Below are positions 36,670 through 47,300 of a DNA stretch of 64,000 nucleotides, piece after piece. Where the stretch lies: the NCBI GenBank assembly GCA_030123585.1, contig CP126120.1, positions 434,001-498,000 of the forward strand, given 5' to 3'. The stretch comes from Rhodanobacteraceae bacterium (GTDB lineage: Bacteria; Pseudomonadota; Gammaproteobacteria; Xanthomonadales; Rhodanobacteraceae). A program made the position numbers and the translations under genes. The notes beneath the pieces were generated by a model. It was not told the DNA's origin, searched no databases, and saw nothing but the letters and a program-made list of their open reading frames with translations. Within the stretch, counting starts at the first letter, position 1. Each line of letters begins with the position of its first letter.

Positions 36670-37434
36670 TCAACTCGCGCGGGCGGTCACGGGATCGGGG
36701 ACGCAGCCGAAACGTCGTTCGCGGCGTGCGTAGTCGTCGAGCGCGCGATCGAGCTGGGCCGCGTCCATGTCCGGCCACAGCGTGTCGGTGAAATAGAGTT
36801 CGGTATAGGCCAGTTGCCAGAGCAGGAAGTTGCTGATGCGGCGTTCGCCGCCGGTACGGATCAAAAGGTCCGGCGGGGGCACGTCGGCCAGGCAGAAGTA
36901 TGGCGCGAGCGCGTTCTCGTCGAGGTTCGCGGGATCGAGCTCGCCCGCCAGCGCCGCCTCGGCCGCACGGCGCGCGGCCTGCGCGATGTCCCAGCGGCCG
37001 CCGTAGCTGACGCAAACGTTGAGCGTGAGACGCGCGTTGCCGGCGGTGCGCAGGGCGGCCGCGTGCATGCGGGTGCGCAGGGCATCCGAAAACGCCGACA
37101 GTTCGCCGATGAAGCGCACGCGCACGTCGTTCTGGTGCAGCTCGTCGATTTCCTTGTCGAGCGCCTTCAGGAACAGGTCCATCAGCGCGCCGACCTCGGC
37201 ATCCGGGCGCTTCCAGTTTTCCGACGAGAACGCGAACAGGGTCAGCACGCCGATGCCGTGGCGCAGGCAATACTCGACCGTGGCGCGCACGGCCTTCTGG
37301 CCGGCGCGGTGGCCGAAGCTGCGCGGTTGCGCGCGGCGACGCGCCCAGCGGCCATTACCATCCATCACGATGGCGAGGTGGCGGGGAACGTGCGCGCCGG
37401 CAGTGTCGTTCGACGTGGCGTTTCGAGCGATCAT
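36670..37434 (-). CDS. uppS: Undecaprenyl diphosphate synthase
   Basis: 254 residues. Condenses farnesyl diphosphate with eight isopentenyl diphosphates to make the C55 carrier lipid. Motifs: HLAIVMDGNGRWARRR with the catalytic Asp, FAFSSENWKRP, and LIRTGGERRISNFLLWQ with ELYFTDTLWPD. The ATG at 37434 has AAGGGG upstream and gives the usual length; a frame-continuous ATG at 37479 would add 15 residues. The gene consumes IPP, which is of interest because dxr is not in its usual place here. Confidence 0.97.
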   Translation of the reverse strand: MIARNATSNDTAGAHVPRHLAIVMDGNGRWARRRAQPRSFGHRAGQKAVRATVEYCLRHGIGVLTLFAFSSENWKRPDAEVGALMDLFLKALDKEIDELHQNDVRVRFIGELSAFSDALRTRMHAAALRTAGNARLTLNVCVSYGGRWDIAQAARRAAEAALAGELDPANLDENALAPYFCLADVPPPDLLIRTGGERRISNFLLWQLAYTELYFTDTLWPDMDAAQLDRALDDYARRERRFGCVPDPVTARAS

Positions 37435-37525
37435 CGCCGGTTTCCCCTTGCCCCGTTCACGCGAACCGTTTCGAGTCATGCCGCCCCCGCTGGCGCGCAG
37501 GTGCGGCGTGCGGCCTGGAGTTTCC

Positions 37526-38083
37526 TCAAAGGGCCAGCAACTCCTGTTCCTTGGATTGCACCGCCGCATCGACTTCCTTGATGAAACGGTCGGTGAGTTT
37601 CTGCATGTCGTCCTGGGCGCGGCGGTCGTCGTCCTCGCTGATCTGCTTGTCCTTCAGCAGGTTCTTGATGTGCTGCAGCGCGTCGCGGCGGATGTTGCGG
37701 ATCGCGACCTTGGCGTTTTCGCCTTCGTGGCCCACATGCTTGGCGAGTTCCTTGCGGCGCTCCTCGGTGAGCGGCGGCATGTTGAGGCGGATCACGGTGC
37801 CCGCGGTGGTGGGCGTGATGCCGAGGTCGGAGGCCATGATGGCTTTTTCCACCGCCCCGACCATCTGCTTTTCGTAGGGCGTGATGGTGAGCGAGCGCGC
37901 GTCGGACACCACCACCGTCGCGACCTGGTTGATCGGCACGTCCGAGCCGTAGTAGTTCACCCTGATGTTTTCCACCAGCGCGGTGCTGGCGCGGCCGGTG
38001 CGCAAGTGCGACAGTTCGTGGCGCAGCGCCTCGACGCTCTTGCCCATGCGGGTCTGGCTGTCGCGTTTGATGTCGTCGAGCAT
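37526..38083 (-). CDS. frr: Ribosome recycling factor
   Basis: 185 residues. With EF-G it splits post-termination ribosomes. The typical sequence includes the start MLDDIKRDSQTRMGKSVEAL, LRTGRASTALVENIRVNYYG, RLNMPPLTEERRKELAK and the end KEQELLAL. CCGGAG precedes the ATG. In related genomes pyrH lies upstream; here it is a periplasmic cyclophilin. Confidence 0.98.
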   Translation of the reverse strand: MLDDIKRDSQTRMGKSVEALRHELSHLRTGRASTALVENIRVNYYGSDVPINQVATVVVSDARSLTITPYEKQMVGAVEKAIMASDLGITPTTAGTVIRLNMPPLTEERRKELAKHVGHEGENAKVAIRNIRRDALQHIKNLLKDKQISEDDDRRAQDDMQKLTDRFIKEVDAAVQSKEQELLAL

Positions 38084-38148
38084 GACGGCTCCGGATGCTG
38101 TCCAATATCCTTCAAGTATAGCCGCACCCGCCGTCTGCCTTGGTGCGT

Positions 38149-39102
38149 TCACGGAGAAGCTGTACGACCGTCCCGCGGCGCCGTGCGCACCGGCAACGGC
38201 ACGTTGCAGACATCGATCTTGCCGGCCTTGTGGAGATACCACGCATCCGAACGGTTGCGGCGCGATTCGACCAGCGCCGTGAACGTCGGCGTGTCGGTGC
38301 GCAGCACTTCGAGGTGCATCCGCTCGGAGGGCGGGAGTTCCGAAGCCAGGCGCACGCGCAGGATTCTGGTCTGGTGCGCAGGGTTGTCGTAGAAACCCAT
38401 CGCACCGTTGCCCCGCGGCAGCGCCGCGAGATATTGCATGCCCTCCACCACGCGCCCGACCAGCGCGATGTTGCGGTCGAGCTGGCGCGGCGCCTGTCCG
38501 ATCACTGCGTAGAGTTCGGTGCCGGGACCGGAATCGGGCGCGTTGTCGCGGCCCGCGCCGACCATGCCGTAGCAATGCACCGGCCAGGTCTTGCCGGTCT
38601 TCGGATCGCGCGCGACGGGAAAGCCGCGGCTGAAACCGACTTCCGGCGCGTACACGTCGCCATCGGGCAGCCGGGTGAACGGCAGGTCCGGCGCGATGGC
38701 GCGTTCGAATTCCGGCGCGATCGTGGCCTTGGCCTTGCCGAGCGCGCGCGGCGGATGCGCGGGATGCCTGGCTTCGGCCGCGGGATCGCCCCATTGCGTC
38801 ACGAAACCATCCTGCACGCGCAGGATCGCGAGGCCGTCCCAGTAGTGCTCACGCGCGAGCGTGCGGATGTTTTCGGCGTGCAGCGGGGCGTAGGCGGGCG
38901 CGAGTTCGATCACCACGCGGCCCTGCGGCAGGTCCATGTACAGGGTGTCGTTCGGGTCGAGCGTGCGCCAGTCGGAAGGTTTGGATGCCTTCAAAACCTG
39001 GTCCATCGTCGGCGCGGGCTTGGCGGCGGCTGTGGCGGCTTGCGACGCCGGCGCTGTGGCCAGCAGGATCGTTGCCATCACAAGTGCGGAACGGATGTCC
39101 AT
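38149..39102 (-). CDS. Periplasmic cyclophilin-type peptidyl-prolyl isomerase
   Basis: 317 residues, with a signal peptide at 1-22 ([17 protein letters not shown]). The cyclophilin-like domain spans about 50-245 ([75 protein letters not shown]). The C-terminal 70 residues extend beyond the family core. Some active-site residues differ from standard cyclophilins, so isomerase activity is likely but not certain. It is 65 bases upstream of frr on the same strand, an unusual neighbour for that gene. Confidence 0.9.
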   Translation of the reverse strand: MDIRSALVMATILLATAPASQAATAAAKPAPTMDQVLKASKPSDWRTLDPNDTLYMDLPQGRVVIELAPAYAPLHAENIRTLAREHYWDGLAILRVQDGFVTQWGDPAAEARHPAHPPRALGKAKATIAPEFERAIAPDLPFTRLPDGDVYAPEVGFSRGFPVARDPKTGKTWPVHCYGMVGAGRDNAPDSGPGTELYAVIGQAPRQLDRNIALVGRVVEGMQYLAALPRGNGAMGFYDNPAHQTRILRVRLASELPPSERMHLEVLRTDTPTFTALVESRRNRSDAWYLHKAGKIDVCNVPLPVRTAPRDGRTASP

Positions 39103-39203
39103 GAGAAGGCCTTTTGACGCGGATTGGCGCGGATCAAGCCCGGATTCTATCCGTATCAATCCTCGTCAAGGTTTTTGGGAATCTCTAACCAATTCACGAT
39201 CGC

Positions 39204-39313
39204 GTCATTCCCGCGAAGGCGGGAATCCAGTGCCTTTGTTGTAACTCGTTGACATGCGAAGACACTGGATTCCGGGTTCCGCCGCAAAAAAGCTGCGACG
39301 GCCCCGGAATGAC
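39204..39313. repeat. Pair of intergenic repeat elements
   Basis: Two elements in tandem: CATTCCCGCGAAGGCGGGAA (a hairpin with CCCGC and GCGGG arms) followed by TCCAGTG, and CACTGGATTCCGGGTTCC leading through a GCTGCGACGGCCCCGGAATG half. The second type recurs at 49503-49558, and its outer motif GTCATTCCGGGGCC recurs at 49259 and 53645. It lies between the convergently placed ends of the cyclophilin's upstream region and the phosphoesterase. Confidence 0.8.
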
Positions 39314-39321
39314 AAGCAAAA

Positions 39322-40512
39322 TCAGAGTTCTTGTTGATCGGCAGCAGGTTCGCGGGTGAAGACGTCGCGGCCGAACGGGCGCAGGCCTTTCTGGCCGGCG
39401 TAGCCGAGGTGCGGCAGGGCGAACCAGTCCTCGATGCTGCGCAGCAGGCTGTAGTGGTTGTAGGGTTTGTGCGAGACGGTGCCGGGTTTCGCCCACGGCG
39501 ACAGCACCACCGCGCCGACCCGTCCGCCGCCGGGGCCGAACTTGCCGGGAAGCGGCGCACCTTTCGGCCTGGTTTCGCCGCAACAGGCCGCGGCGTCGGT
39601 GCCTTCGTCGAAGGTGATGATCAGCACGCCATTCTGCTTGAACGCCGGCGAGGCGAGGATCGGCGGTACCCACTCGCGCAGGAACCGGTCGGCGGAAATC
39701 AATCCGCCCGGCTCGCCGTCCTTGCACGGCGCATCGTGGCCGTCGTGGCAGAGGTTGGGCACGATGTAGGCGAAGTTCGGTGTGGTCGCCGCGCTTTGCA
39801 GGTCCTTCGACAACGCATCCAGGTTCACGACGTGCGCCGCGCAGTTCGCCTCGTCGTCGATGATCGAGTGGAAATACACGAACGGATCGTGCTTGTCGGC
39901 GTACTGGTCCCTGACGCTTGCGTGGTTGGTCTCGTCGACCTCGCCGATCTTCGCATGGCCGCAAGCCGCGGCTTCGCGCGCGGGATCCTTGCCCATGTCT
40001 TCCATGTAGCCCTTCCAGGTGAAGCCGGCATCCTGCAACTGGTCGGCCAGCGTTTTCACGTCGGCGGGATAGACGCAGCCGTGTCCGCGGATCTGGCCGT
40101 TCCCGTCGAAGCCGGGCTTGCTGCGGACGAATTCGCTGAAGACGCGGCAGTCGTCCTGCGTCTCGGGATTCGGCGCCTGCCCGCTGATCATCGCGATGTA
40201 GTTGTTGAGGCTGTAACGCCCGATCGCGAAGTATTGCGTCAGCAGCGCGCCCTGTTTCGGAAGATCATGGGCGAGGTACGGCGCCGGAGAATGCGCGCCG
40301 AAGGTGACCTGGAACGGTTCGTTCTCCAGCACGATCACGAAGACGTGGCGTGGCGCATGTGCTGCTCGGTCGGCATGCGCGGCCGGATGGCTGCGGGGCG
40401 CCGCGGTGGCGCCGGCCGCGAGCGATGCACCGAGCAGCGCCGTCGCGGCCCATGTAAACAAGCGGGATCGAAGGCGCCTCGTCGTTCGCTGCATCGTGTG
40501 TACGGTCCTCAT
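39322..40512 (-). CDS. Secreted phosphoesterase-family protein (acid phosphatase / phospholipase C type)
   Basis: 396 residues with an N-terminal signal peptide (FTWAATALLGASLAAGATAA). Matches the phosphoesterase family PF04185 by VFVIVLENEPF, YSLNNYIAMISGQ, PNFAYIVPNLCHDGHD, LIITFDEGT and GRVGAVVLSPWAKPG. Six or more cysteines suggest disulfides outside the cytosol. Members cleave phosphomonoesters or phospholipid head groups; the substrate here cannot be told. ATG at 40512 or 40494 are both possible. Confidence 0.9.
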   Translation of the reverse strand: MRTVHTMQRTTRRLRSRLFTWAATALLGASLAAGATAAPRSHPAAHADRAAHAPRHVFVIVLENEPFQVTFGAHSPAPYLAHDLPKQGALLTQYFAIGRYSLNNYIAMISGQAPNPETQDDCRVFSEFVRSKPGFDGNGQIRGHGCVYPADVKTLADQLQDAGFTWKGYMEDMGKDPAREAAACGHAKIGEVDETNHASVRDQYADKHDPFVYFHSIIDDEANCAAHVVNLDALSKDLQSAATTPNFAYIVPNLCHDGHDAPCKDGEPGGLISADRFLREWVPPILASPAFKQNGVLIITFDEGTDAAACCGETRPKGAPLPGKFGPGGGRVGAVVLSPWAKPGTVSHKPYNHYSLLRSIEDWFALPHLGYAGQKGLRPFGRDVFTREPAADQQEL

Positions 40513-40605
40513 GGTTTGTAGGGCGCGACGATGGCAAGGACGCGCGGCACCAAGGTTCGATGCTCCAATCCGCCGTGTGAAGAAAAAATGCCGGGGGCGC
40601 GACGG

Positions 40606-42759
40606 TTACTTCACGGACGCGCCGGGCGCGGCGCCGGGATCGGCGTCGAGCAGGAACAAGTCGCTGCCGCCGGTTCCCGCCGACAGGATCATCCCTTCGC
40701 TGACGCCGAAGCGCATCTTGCGCGGCGCGAGGTTGGCGATGAACACCACGTTGCGACCGACCAGTTTTTCCGGTTCGGAGTAGGCGGCCTTGATGCCGGA
40801 AAAGATCTGGCGCTTGCCCAGTTCGCCCGCGTCCAGTTCGAAGCGCAGCAGCTTGTCGGAGCCGTCCACGGATTCACAAACCAGCACCTTGCCCACGCGC
40901 AGGTCGAGTTTCGCGAAGTCGTCGATGGAGATGGTTGCGGGACTCGGGACTCGGGACTCGGGACTCGCAGGAGCGTTGCGTGATGCGGGCTTTGCCCCCT
41001 CTCCCGCTTGCGGGAGAGGGGGCGCGGAGCGCCGAGCGCGCAGCGCTGGGTGAGGGGAAGACGAAGCAGGTGTCTTCGCATGCAATGATTCCTTCGACGC
41101 TTCGATCATGGCGGTGATCTGTTTCGGGTCGATGCGGGTGGCGAGTGGCTTGAACGGTTGGATGGCGTGGCCGAGCAGCGGCGTGCGCGCGGCGTCGAAC
41201 CGCGTCGGTACATCGTCGAGGAACGCAAACGCGCGCGCGGCGGTGCCGGGCACCACGGGCGCCAGCCAGATCGTCAGCAACCGGAAATAGTTGAGCGCCA
41301 GCGTCAGCACCACGTGCAGTTCGGCGCGCTTCAACTCGTCCTTGGCCATCGTCCACGGCGCGTGCTCCGCGACGTAGGCGTTGGCTTCGTCGGCCACTTC
41401 GATGATCGCGCGCATCGCGGCCGCGTAATCGCGCGCTTCATACAGCGTGGCGCAGGCTTCGAGTTTCGCCGCCGCCGCGTCGTAACGCACGCGTTCGAAG
41501 GCTGGCAGCGCGCCGGCCAGCTTGCCATCGAACAGCTTGTGCACGAAGCCCGCGCAGCGGCTGGCGATGTTCACCCATTTGCCCACGAGGTGCGAATTGA
41601 CGCGTTCCTCGAAGGCTTTCAGGTCGAGGTCGATGTCGGCCAGCGTCGGCCCCAGCATCGAGGCGAGGTAATAGCGCAGCCAGTCGGCGTCGAGGTGTTC
41701 GAGATAGGTGCGCGCGTTGACGAAGGTGCCGCGCGACTTCGACATCTTGGCGCCATCGACGGTGAGGAACCCGTGCACGTTCACCGCGGTGGGCATGCGC
41801 AGATTCGCGCCGTGCAGCATCGCCGGCCAGAACAAGGTGTGGAAATACAAAATGTCCTTGCCGATGAAATGCACCATCTCGGTGTGGCTGCCGGCGCGGG
41901 TGAAACGCTCGTAATCGGCGGGGGCGAGGTCCGGCTTGGTGCCGCCTTCGCACAATTCCTTGAACGCGGCGAAATAGCCGATCGGCGCGTCCACCCACAC
42001 GTAGAAATACTTGCCGGGCTGGCCGGGAATCTCGAAGCCGAAGTACGGCGCGTCGCGCGACACGTCCCAACTGCGCAGGCCGTCGGCGAACCATTCCTTC
42101 AGCTTGTTGACCACTTCCGATTGCAGGCCGCCGGCGGCGCGGCGTTCTTCCAGCCAGCTTTTCAGCAGCGGCTCGAAGTCGGCCAGCTTCACGAAGAAGT
42201 GCAGCGATTCCTTTTCGACCGGTTTGGCGCCCGACACCACCGAATACGGATCGATCAGGTCGATCGGATTGTAGGTGCTGCCGCACACCTCGCAGGCGTC
42301 GCCGTACTGATCCTTCGAGTGGCAGACCGGACACTCGCCCTTGATGAAGCGGTCGGGCAGGAACATCCGCCGCTCGGGGTCGTACAACTGCTTGACCGGT
42401 TTCGATTCGACGTGCCCGTTCGCTTCCAGCGCGCGCCAGATCGCGTAGGTGATTGCGCGATTGGTGCCGGTGTGGGTGCTGGAATAGTGATCGTAGGCGA
42501 CGCCGAAATCGCGCAGGTCGGCGGTGTGCTCGCGCCACACACCCGTGATCAGCGCTTCCGGCGTGATCCCTTCCTTCTCCGCGCGCAGCATGATCGAGGT
42601 GCCGTGCGCGTCGTCCGCGCAGACGTAATGCACCGTGTGGCCCGCCATCCGCATCGCGCGTACCCAGATGTCGGACTGGGTGTGCTCGACGATGTGGCCG
42701 AGATGGATGCGGCCGTTCGCGTAGGGCAGGGCGCTGGTGACCAGGATTTCGCGGGGCAT
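40606..42759 (-). CDS. metG: Methionyl-tRNA synthetase with repeat-derived linker
   Basis: 717 residues. Class I catalytic domain with the HLGH motif (GRIHLGHIVEH), four-Cys zinc knuckle CPVCHSKDQYGDACEVC, and KMSKS (DGAKMSKSRGT). The anticodon-binding helical domain spans about 390-550. The C-terminal tRNA-binding OB domain starts at ISIDDFAKLDLRVGKVLV. The linker between them (about residues 560-608) is encoded by a REP palindrome (40995-41022) and four 7-base repeats (40938-40965), read in frame. The enzyme charges tRNA(Met). It stands alone, 72 bases from gltD. Confidence 0.97.
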   Translation of the reverse strand: MPREILVTSALPYANGRIHLGHIVEHTQSDIWVRAMRMAGHTVHYVCADDAHGTSIMLRAEKEGITPEALITGVWREHTADLRDFGVAYDHYSSTHTGTNRAITYAIWRALEANGHVESKPVKQLYDPERRMFLPDRFIKGECPVCHSKDQYGDACEVCGSTYNPIDLIDPYSVVSGAKPVEKESLHFFVKLADFEPLLKSWLEERRAAGGLQSEVVNKLKEWFADGLRSWDVSRDAPYFGFEIPGQPGKYFYVWVDAPIGYFAAFKELCEGGTKPDLAPADYERFTRAGSHTEMVHFIGKDILYFHTLFWPAMLHGANLRMPTAVNVHGFLTVDGAKMSKSRGTFVNARTYLEHLDADWLRYYLASMLGPTLADIDLDLKAFEERVNSHLVGKWVNIASRCAGFVHKLFDGKLAGALPAFERVRYDAAAAKLEACATLYEARDYAAAMRAIIEVADEANAYVAEHAPWTMAKDELKRAELHVVLTLALNYFRLLTIWLAPVVPGTAARAFAFLDDVPTRFDAARTPLLGHAIQPFKPLATRIDPKQITAMIEASKESLHAKTPASSSPHPALRARRSAPPLPQAGEGAKPASRNAPASPESRVPSPATISIDDFAKLDLRVGKVLVCESVDGSDKLLRFELDAGELGKRQIFSGIKAAYSEPEKLVGRNVVFIANLAPRKMRFGVSEGMILSAGTGGSDLFLLDADPGAAPGASVK
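40938..40965. repeat. Four tandem 7-bp repeats inside metG
   Basis: Plus strand reads CGGGACT four times (28 bases), then CGC. It differs by one base per unit from the lpxB array at 25394-25421. In the metG frame it encodes part of the flexible linker (ASPESRVPSPAT). Confidence 0.95.
40995..41022. repeat. REP palindrome inside metG
   Basis: Perfect 13-base arms, CCCCCTCTCCCGC and GCGGGAGAGGGGG, around TT. It is the same element as at 7431-7454 but here lies in the coding frame and specifies residues around PPLPQAGEGAKP of the inter-domain linker. Confidence 0.93.
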
Positions 42760-42831
42760 TGCGGGTTTCGCGCTGGCAAGACGATCGCGGATTATCGCAT
42801 GGCGCCGGATCGCCTTGCCCCGGAAACGGGA

Positions 42832-44295
42832 TCAGCGCGGCAGTTCGCTGCGGCCCATCAGATATTCGTCCACCGCGCGCGCACACTGACGGCCTTCGCG
42901 GATGGCCCACACCACCAGCGACTGGCCGCGGCGCATGTCGCCGGCGGCGAACACCTTGTCGGCGCTGGTGCGGTAGCCGTGCTCATCGTCGGTCGTGGCC
43001 CTGGCGTTGCCGCGCGAGTCCTTGTCCACGCCGAAGGCATCGAGCACGCTGGCGCGCGGCGACGTGAAACCCATCGCCAGCAGCACGAGGTCCGCGCGGA
43101 TCTCGAATTCGCTGCCGGGAATCTCGCTCATCTTGCCGGACTTCCATTCGAGCCGCACGGCGGTGAGGCTTTGCACGCGGCCTTCGCCATCGGCGTTGAA
43201 GCGCTTGGTCGCGACCGACCAGTCGCGCCGGCAGCCTTCTTCGTGCGAGCTCGACGTGCGCAGCTTCAGCGGCCAGTACGGCCAGGTCAGTGGCTTGTTC
43301 TCCTGCTGCGGCGGCTGCGGCAACAGCTCGAACTGGGTGACGGACGCCGCGCCCTGGCGGTTGGACGTGCCGACACAATCCGAACCGGTATCGCCGCCGC
43401 CGATCACCACCACGTGCTTGCCGGCGGCTGTGATCTGCGTATTCAGTGTGTCGCCCGCGTTGATGCGGTTCTGCTGCGGCAGGAATTCCATCGCGAAATG
43501 CACGCCATCGAGTTCGCGGCCTGGTACGGGCAGGTCGCGCGGGGCTTCCGCGCCGCCGGCGATCACCACGGCGTCGAAGTCCTGCGCGAGTTGCGCGGAC
43601 GTGATGGTTTCGCGCTGGCCGATGCCCGTCGCATCCTGCGGATTGCCCACGTACACGCCGGCACGGAACGCGACGCCCTCGGCGCGCATCTGTTCGAGGC
43701 GGCGGTCGATGTGCGATTTCTCCAGCTTGAAATCGGGAATGCCGTAGCGCAGCAGGCCGCCGATGCGGTCGTTCTTCTCGAACACCGTGACGGCGTGGCC
43801 GGCGCGCGCGAGTTGTTGCGCGGCGGCGAGGCCAGCCGGCCCGGAACCGACGATCGCCACGCGCTTGCCGGTCTTGCGCGCGGGCGGTTGCGGCACCACC
43901 CAGCCCTCTTCCCAGCCGCGGTCGATGATCTTGTGCTCGATCGATTTGATGCCGACCGGGTCGCCGGCGATGTTGAGCGTGCACGCCGCTTCGCACGGTG
44001 CGGGGCAGATGCGCCCGGTGAATTCGGGAAAGTTGTTGGTGGATTGCAGCACGTCCAGCGCGCGCTTCCAGTCGCCCCGGTAAACCAGGTCGTTGAAGTC
44101 GGGGATGATGTTGTCGACCGGACAGCCGTGGTGGCAGAACGGGATGCCGCAATCCATGCAGCGCGCCGCCTGTTTCCGCGCGATCCCGTCGTCCATCTGG
44201 CGCACGAATTCGTGCCAGTGGCGCTTGCGTTCGGCGGGCGCCTCGACGGGTTCGGGTTGGCGCTCGAATTCCAGAAAGCCGGTGATCTTGCCCAT
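42832..44295 (-). CDS. gltD: Glutamate synthase small subunit
   Basis: 487 residues. Supplies electrons from NADPH to the large subunit through FAD and Fe-S clusters. The N-terminal cluster cysteines are in [17 protein letters not shown] and [17 protein letters not shown] motifs: [18 protein letters not shown] and [11 protein letters not shown]; the C-terminal block is [20 protein letters not shown]. It starts 11 bases after gltB and is part of the same operon. Confidence 0.98.
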   Translation of the reverse strand: MGKITGFLEFERQPEPVEAPAERKRHWHEFVRQMDDGIARKQAARCMDCGIPFCHHGCPVDNIIPDFNDLVYRGDWKRALDVLQSTNNFPEFTGRICPAPCEAACTLNIAGDPVGIKSIEHKIIDRGWEEGWVVPQPPARKTGKRVAIVGSGPAGLAAAQQLARAGHAVTVFEKNDRIGGLLRYGIPDFKLEKSHIDRRLEQMRAEGVAFRAGVYVGNPQDATGIGQRETITSAQLAQDFDAVVIAGGAEAPRDLPVPGRELDGVHFAMEFLPQQNRINAGDTLNTQITAAGKHVVVIGGGDTGSDCVGTSNRQGAASVTQFELLPQPPQQENKPLTWPYWPLKLRTSSSHEEGCRRDWSVATKRFNADGEGRVQSLTAVRLEWKSGKMSEIPGSEFEIRADLVLLAMGFTSPRASVLDAFGVDKDSRGNARATTDDEHGYRTSADKVFAAGDMRRGQSLVVWAIREGRQCARAVDEYLMGRSELPR

Positions 44296-44306
44296 CGTCT
44301 GCGCCC

Positions 44307-47300
44307 TCAGGCCGTGGTCGTGGCGGTGGCTGGTGCGGCGGCTTCGCGCTTCGGTTCGGCCAGCGCGCGCTGATATTCGTGCGGCATCACCTTGACGAAG
44401 TGATCGCGCGCGTCGCCCCAGTCGGCCAGGATCGCCTTGGCGCGGAAACTGCCGGTATGGCGGAAGTGCGCTTCCAGCAATTGGCGCAGGATCGCCTCGT
44501 CGGTCGCGGGTTCCGCATCGCGCGCGGCGCGGTGCCAGTGTTCGCGCGGCACGCGCAGTTCCTGCTCCACGCCCGCGAGCACGGGTTGCAGCGCCACCAT
44601 CGCGAGGTTGCAGCGGCGCTCGAACAGGCCGTCCGGGTCGTACACGTAGGCCACGCCGCCCGACATGCCGGCGGCGAAGTTGCGTCCGGTTTCGCCCAGC
44701 ACCACCACGGTGCCGCCGGTCATGTATTCGCAGCCGTGGTCGCCCGTGCCTTCCACCACCGCGCGCGCGCCGGAATTGCGCACCGCGAAGCGTTCGCCGG
44801 CCACGCCGTTGAAGTACGCTTCGCCAGCGGTGGCGCCGTACAGCACGGTGTTGCCGACGATGATGTGGTCGGGGCCGAAGCCGCGGAAGTCGTTGGGCGA
44901 ACGCACGATGATGCGCCCTCCGGACAGGCCCTTGCCGACGTAATCGTTGGCCTCGCCGACGAGGTCGAGCGTGACGCCGTGCGCGAGGAACGCGCCGAAG
45001 CTTTGCCCGGCGGTGCCGTCGAGCTGGATGCGGAGCGTGTCGTCGGGCAGACCGGCATGACCGTGGCGGCGCGCGATCTCACCCGACAGCATCGCGCCCA
45101 CGCTGCGGTCGCGGTTGCGGATGTCCACCGCGATGCGGGTGCGCTCGCCGCGTTCGAGAGCGGGCGCGGCCTTCCCGATCAGCACATGGTCGAGTGCGCC
45201 GTCGAGGCCGTGGTCCTGCGCTTCGGCGTGGTGGCGCGCGACGTCATCGGGCACGTCGGGACGATGGAACACGCGCGCGAAATCCAGCCCTTTCGCTTTC
45301 CAGTGTTCGATTCCGGCGCGCATGTCGAGCAGGTCCGCGCGCCCGACCAGATCCTCGAAGCGGCGGATGCCGAGTTGCGCCATCCATTTCCGTACTTCCT
45401 CGGCCACGAAGAAGAAATAGTTGACGACGTGTTCGGGCTTGCCGGTGAAGCGGCGGCGCAGCACCGGGTCCTGCGTGGCGATGCCGGTGGGGCAGGTGTT
45501 CAAGTGGCACTTGCGCATCATGATGCAGCCTTCCACCACCAGCGGCCCGGTGGCGAAGCCGAACTCGTCGGCGCCGAGCAGCGCGCCGATCACCACGTCG
45601 CGGCCGGTCTTCATCTGGCCGTCGGCCTGCACGCGGATGCGTCCGCGCAAGCGGTTGAGCACCAGCGTTTGCTGGGTTTCCGCGAGGCCCAGTTCCCACG
45701 GCGTGCCGGCGTGCCGGATCGACGACCACGGCGAAGCGCCGGTGCCGCCGTCGTGGCCGGCGATCACCACGTGGTCGGCCTTGCACTTGGCGACGCCCGC
45801 GGCGACGGTACCGACGCCGATCTCGGATACCAGCTTCACCGAAATCGACGCGCGCGGATTGCAGCTCTTCAGGTCGTGGATCAGTTGCGCGAGATCCTCG
45901 ATGGAATAGATGTCGTGGTGCGGCGGCGGTGAAATCAGGCCCACGCCCGGCACCGAACAGCGCAGTTCCGCGATGTATTCGGAAACCTTGTGGCCCGGCA
46001 ACTGGCCGCCTTCACCGGGCTTGGCGCCCTGCGATACCTTGATCTGGATCTGGTCGGCGGAAACGAGATAGGCGGCGGTGACGCCGAAGCGCGCCGACGC
46101 CACTTGCTTGATGCGCGAGCGCAACGAATCGCCTTCCTGCAATGTGAGGTCGCGTTCGATCCGGCCCTTGCCGATGATGCCGGCCAGGGTGTCGCCCTGC
46201 TTGATCGGCTGGCCCGCCAGTTCATTGCGGTAACGCGCCGGGTCTTCACCGCCCTCGCCGGTGTTGGACTTGCCGCCGATGCGGTTCATCGCCAGCGCGA
46301 GCGTGGTGTGCGCCTCGGTGGAGATCGAACCCAGCGACATCGCGCCGGTGGTGAAGCGTTTCACGATCTCCTTCGCCGGTTCCACCTCGTCCAGCGGGAT
46401 CGACCGGGCCGGGTCGATGCGGAACTCGAACAGGCCGCGCAGCGTCATGTGGCGGCGGCTCTGGTCGTTGATCAGCGCCGCGTATTCCGCGTAGGTCTGC
46501 GCGTGGTTGGCGCGCGTCGCGTGCTGCAGTTTCGCGATGGCGTCGGGCGTCCACAGGTGTTCCTCGCCGCGCACGCGCCAGGCGTAGTCGCCGCCGTCGG
46601 CCAGCGTGCCGGCCAGCACCGGATCGTTGCCGTACGCGGTCGCGTGCTGGCGCAGGGTTTCTTCCGCGACCTCGAACAGCCCGATGCCCTCGATGTTGCT
46701 GGTGGTGCCTGCAAAATATTTGTCCACGAATTCGCGTGACAAACCCACCGCTTCGAAGATCTCCGCGCCGGTGTAGGACATGTAGGTGGAGATGCCCATC
46801 TTGGACATCACCTTCTGCAGGCCCTTGTCGATGGCCTTCACGTAGTTGGCGATGGCCTTGTCGGCGGTGATGCCGTCCGGTGCGTCCGCGAACTCTTGCG
46901 CCAGGGTTTCCATCGCGAGGTACGGATGCACCGCTTCCGCGCCGCAGCCCGCGAGCAGCGCGAAGTGGTGCACCTCGCGCGCCGAGCCGGTTTCCACCAC
47001 CAGGCCGGTCGAGGTGCGCAGGCCGCGTTCGACCAGGTGCTGGTGCACGGCCGAGGTGGCGAGCAGGGCGGGGATCGCGACGCGCTCGCGGTCGGCGCGG
47101 CGGTCGGAAATGATGAGGATGTTGTGGCCTTGTCCGATCGCATCCACCGCCTGCGCGCACAGCGAGGCGAGGCGCGCCTCGATGCCGGCGCTGCCCCAGG
47201 CGGCGGGATAGGTGATGTCGAGTTCGTGGCTGCGGAAACGCTTACGCGAATAACGGCCGATCTTGCGCAGCCGCGCCATGTCGGCGAAGCCCAGCACCGG

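Noticed and set aside
41158..44373. A 1071-codon open frame on the plus strand
   Set aside because: Antisense to metG and gltD, both of which are clear genes with all catalytic motifs.
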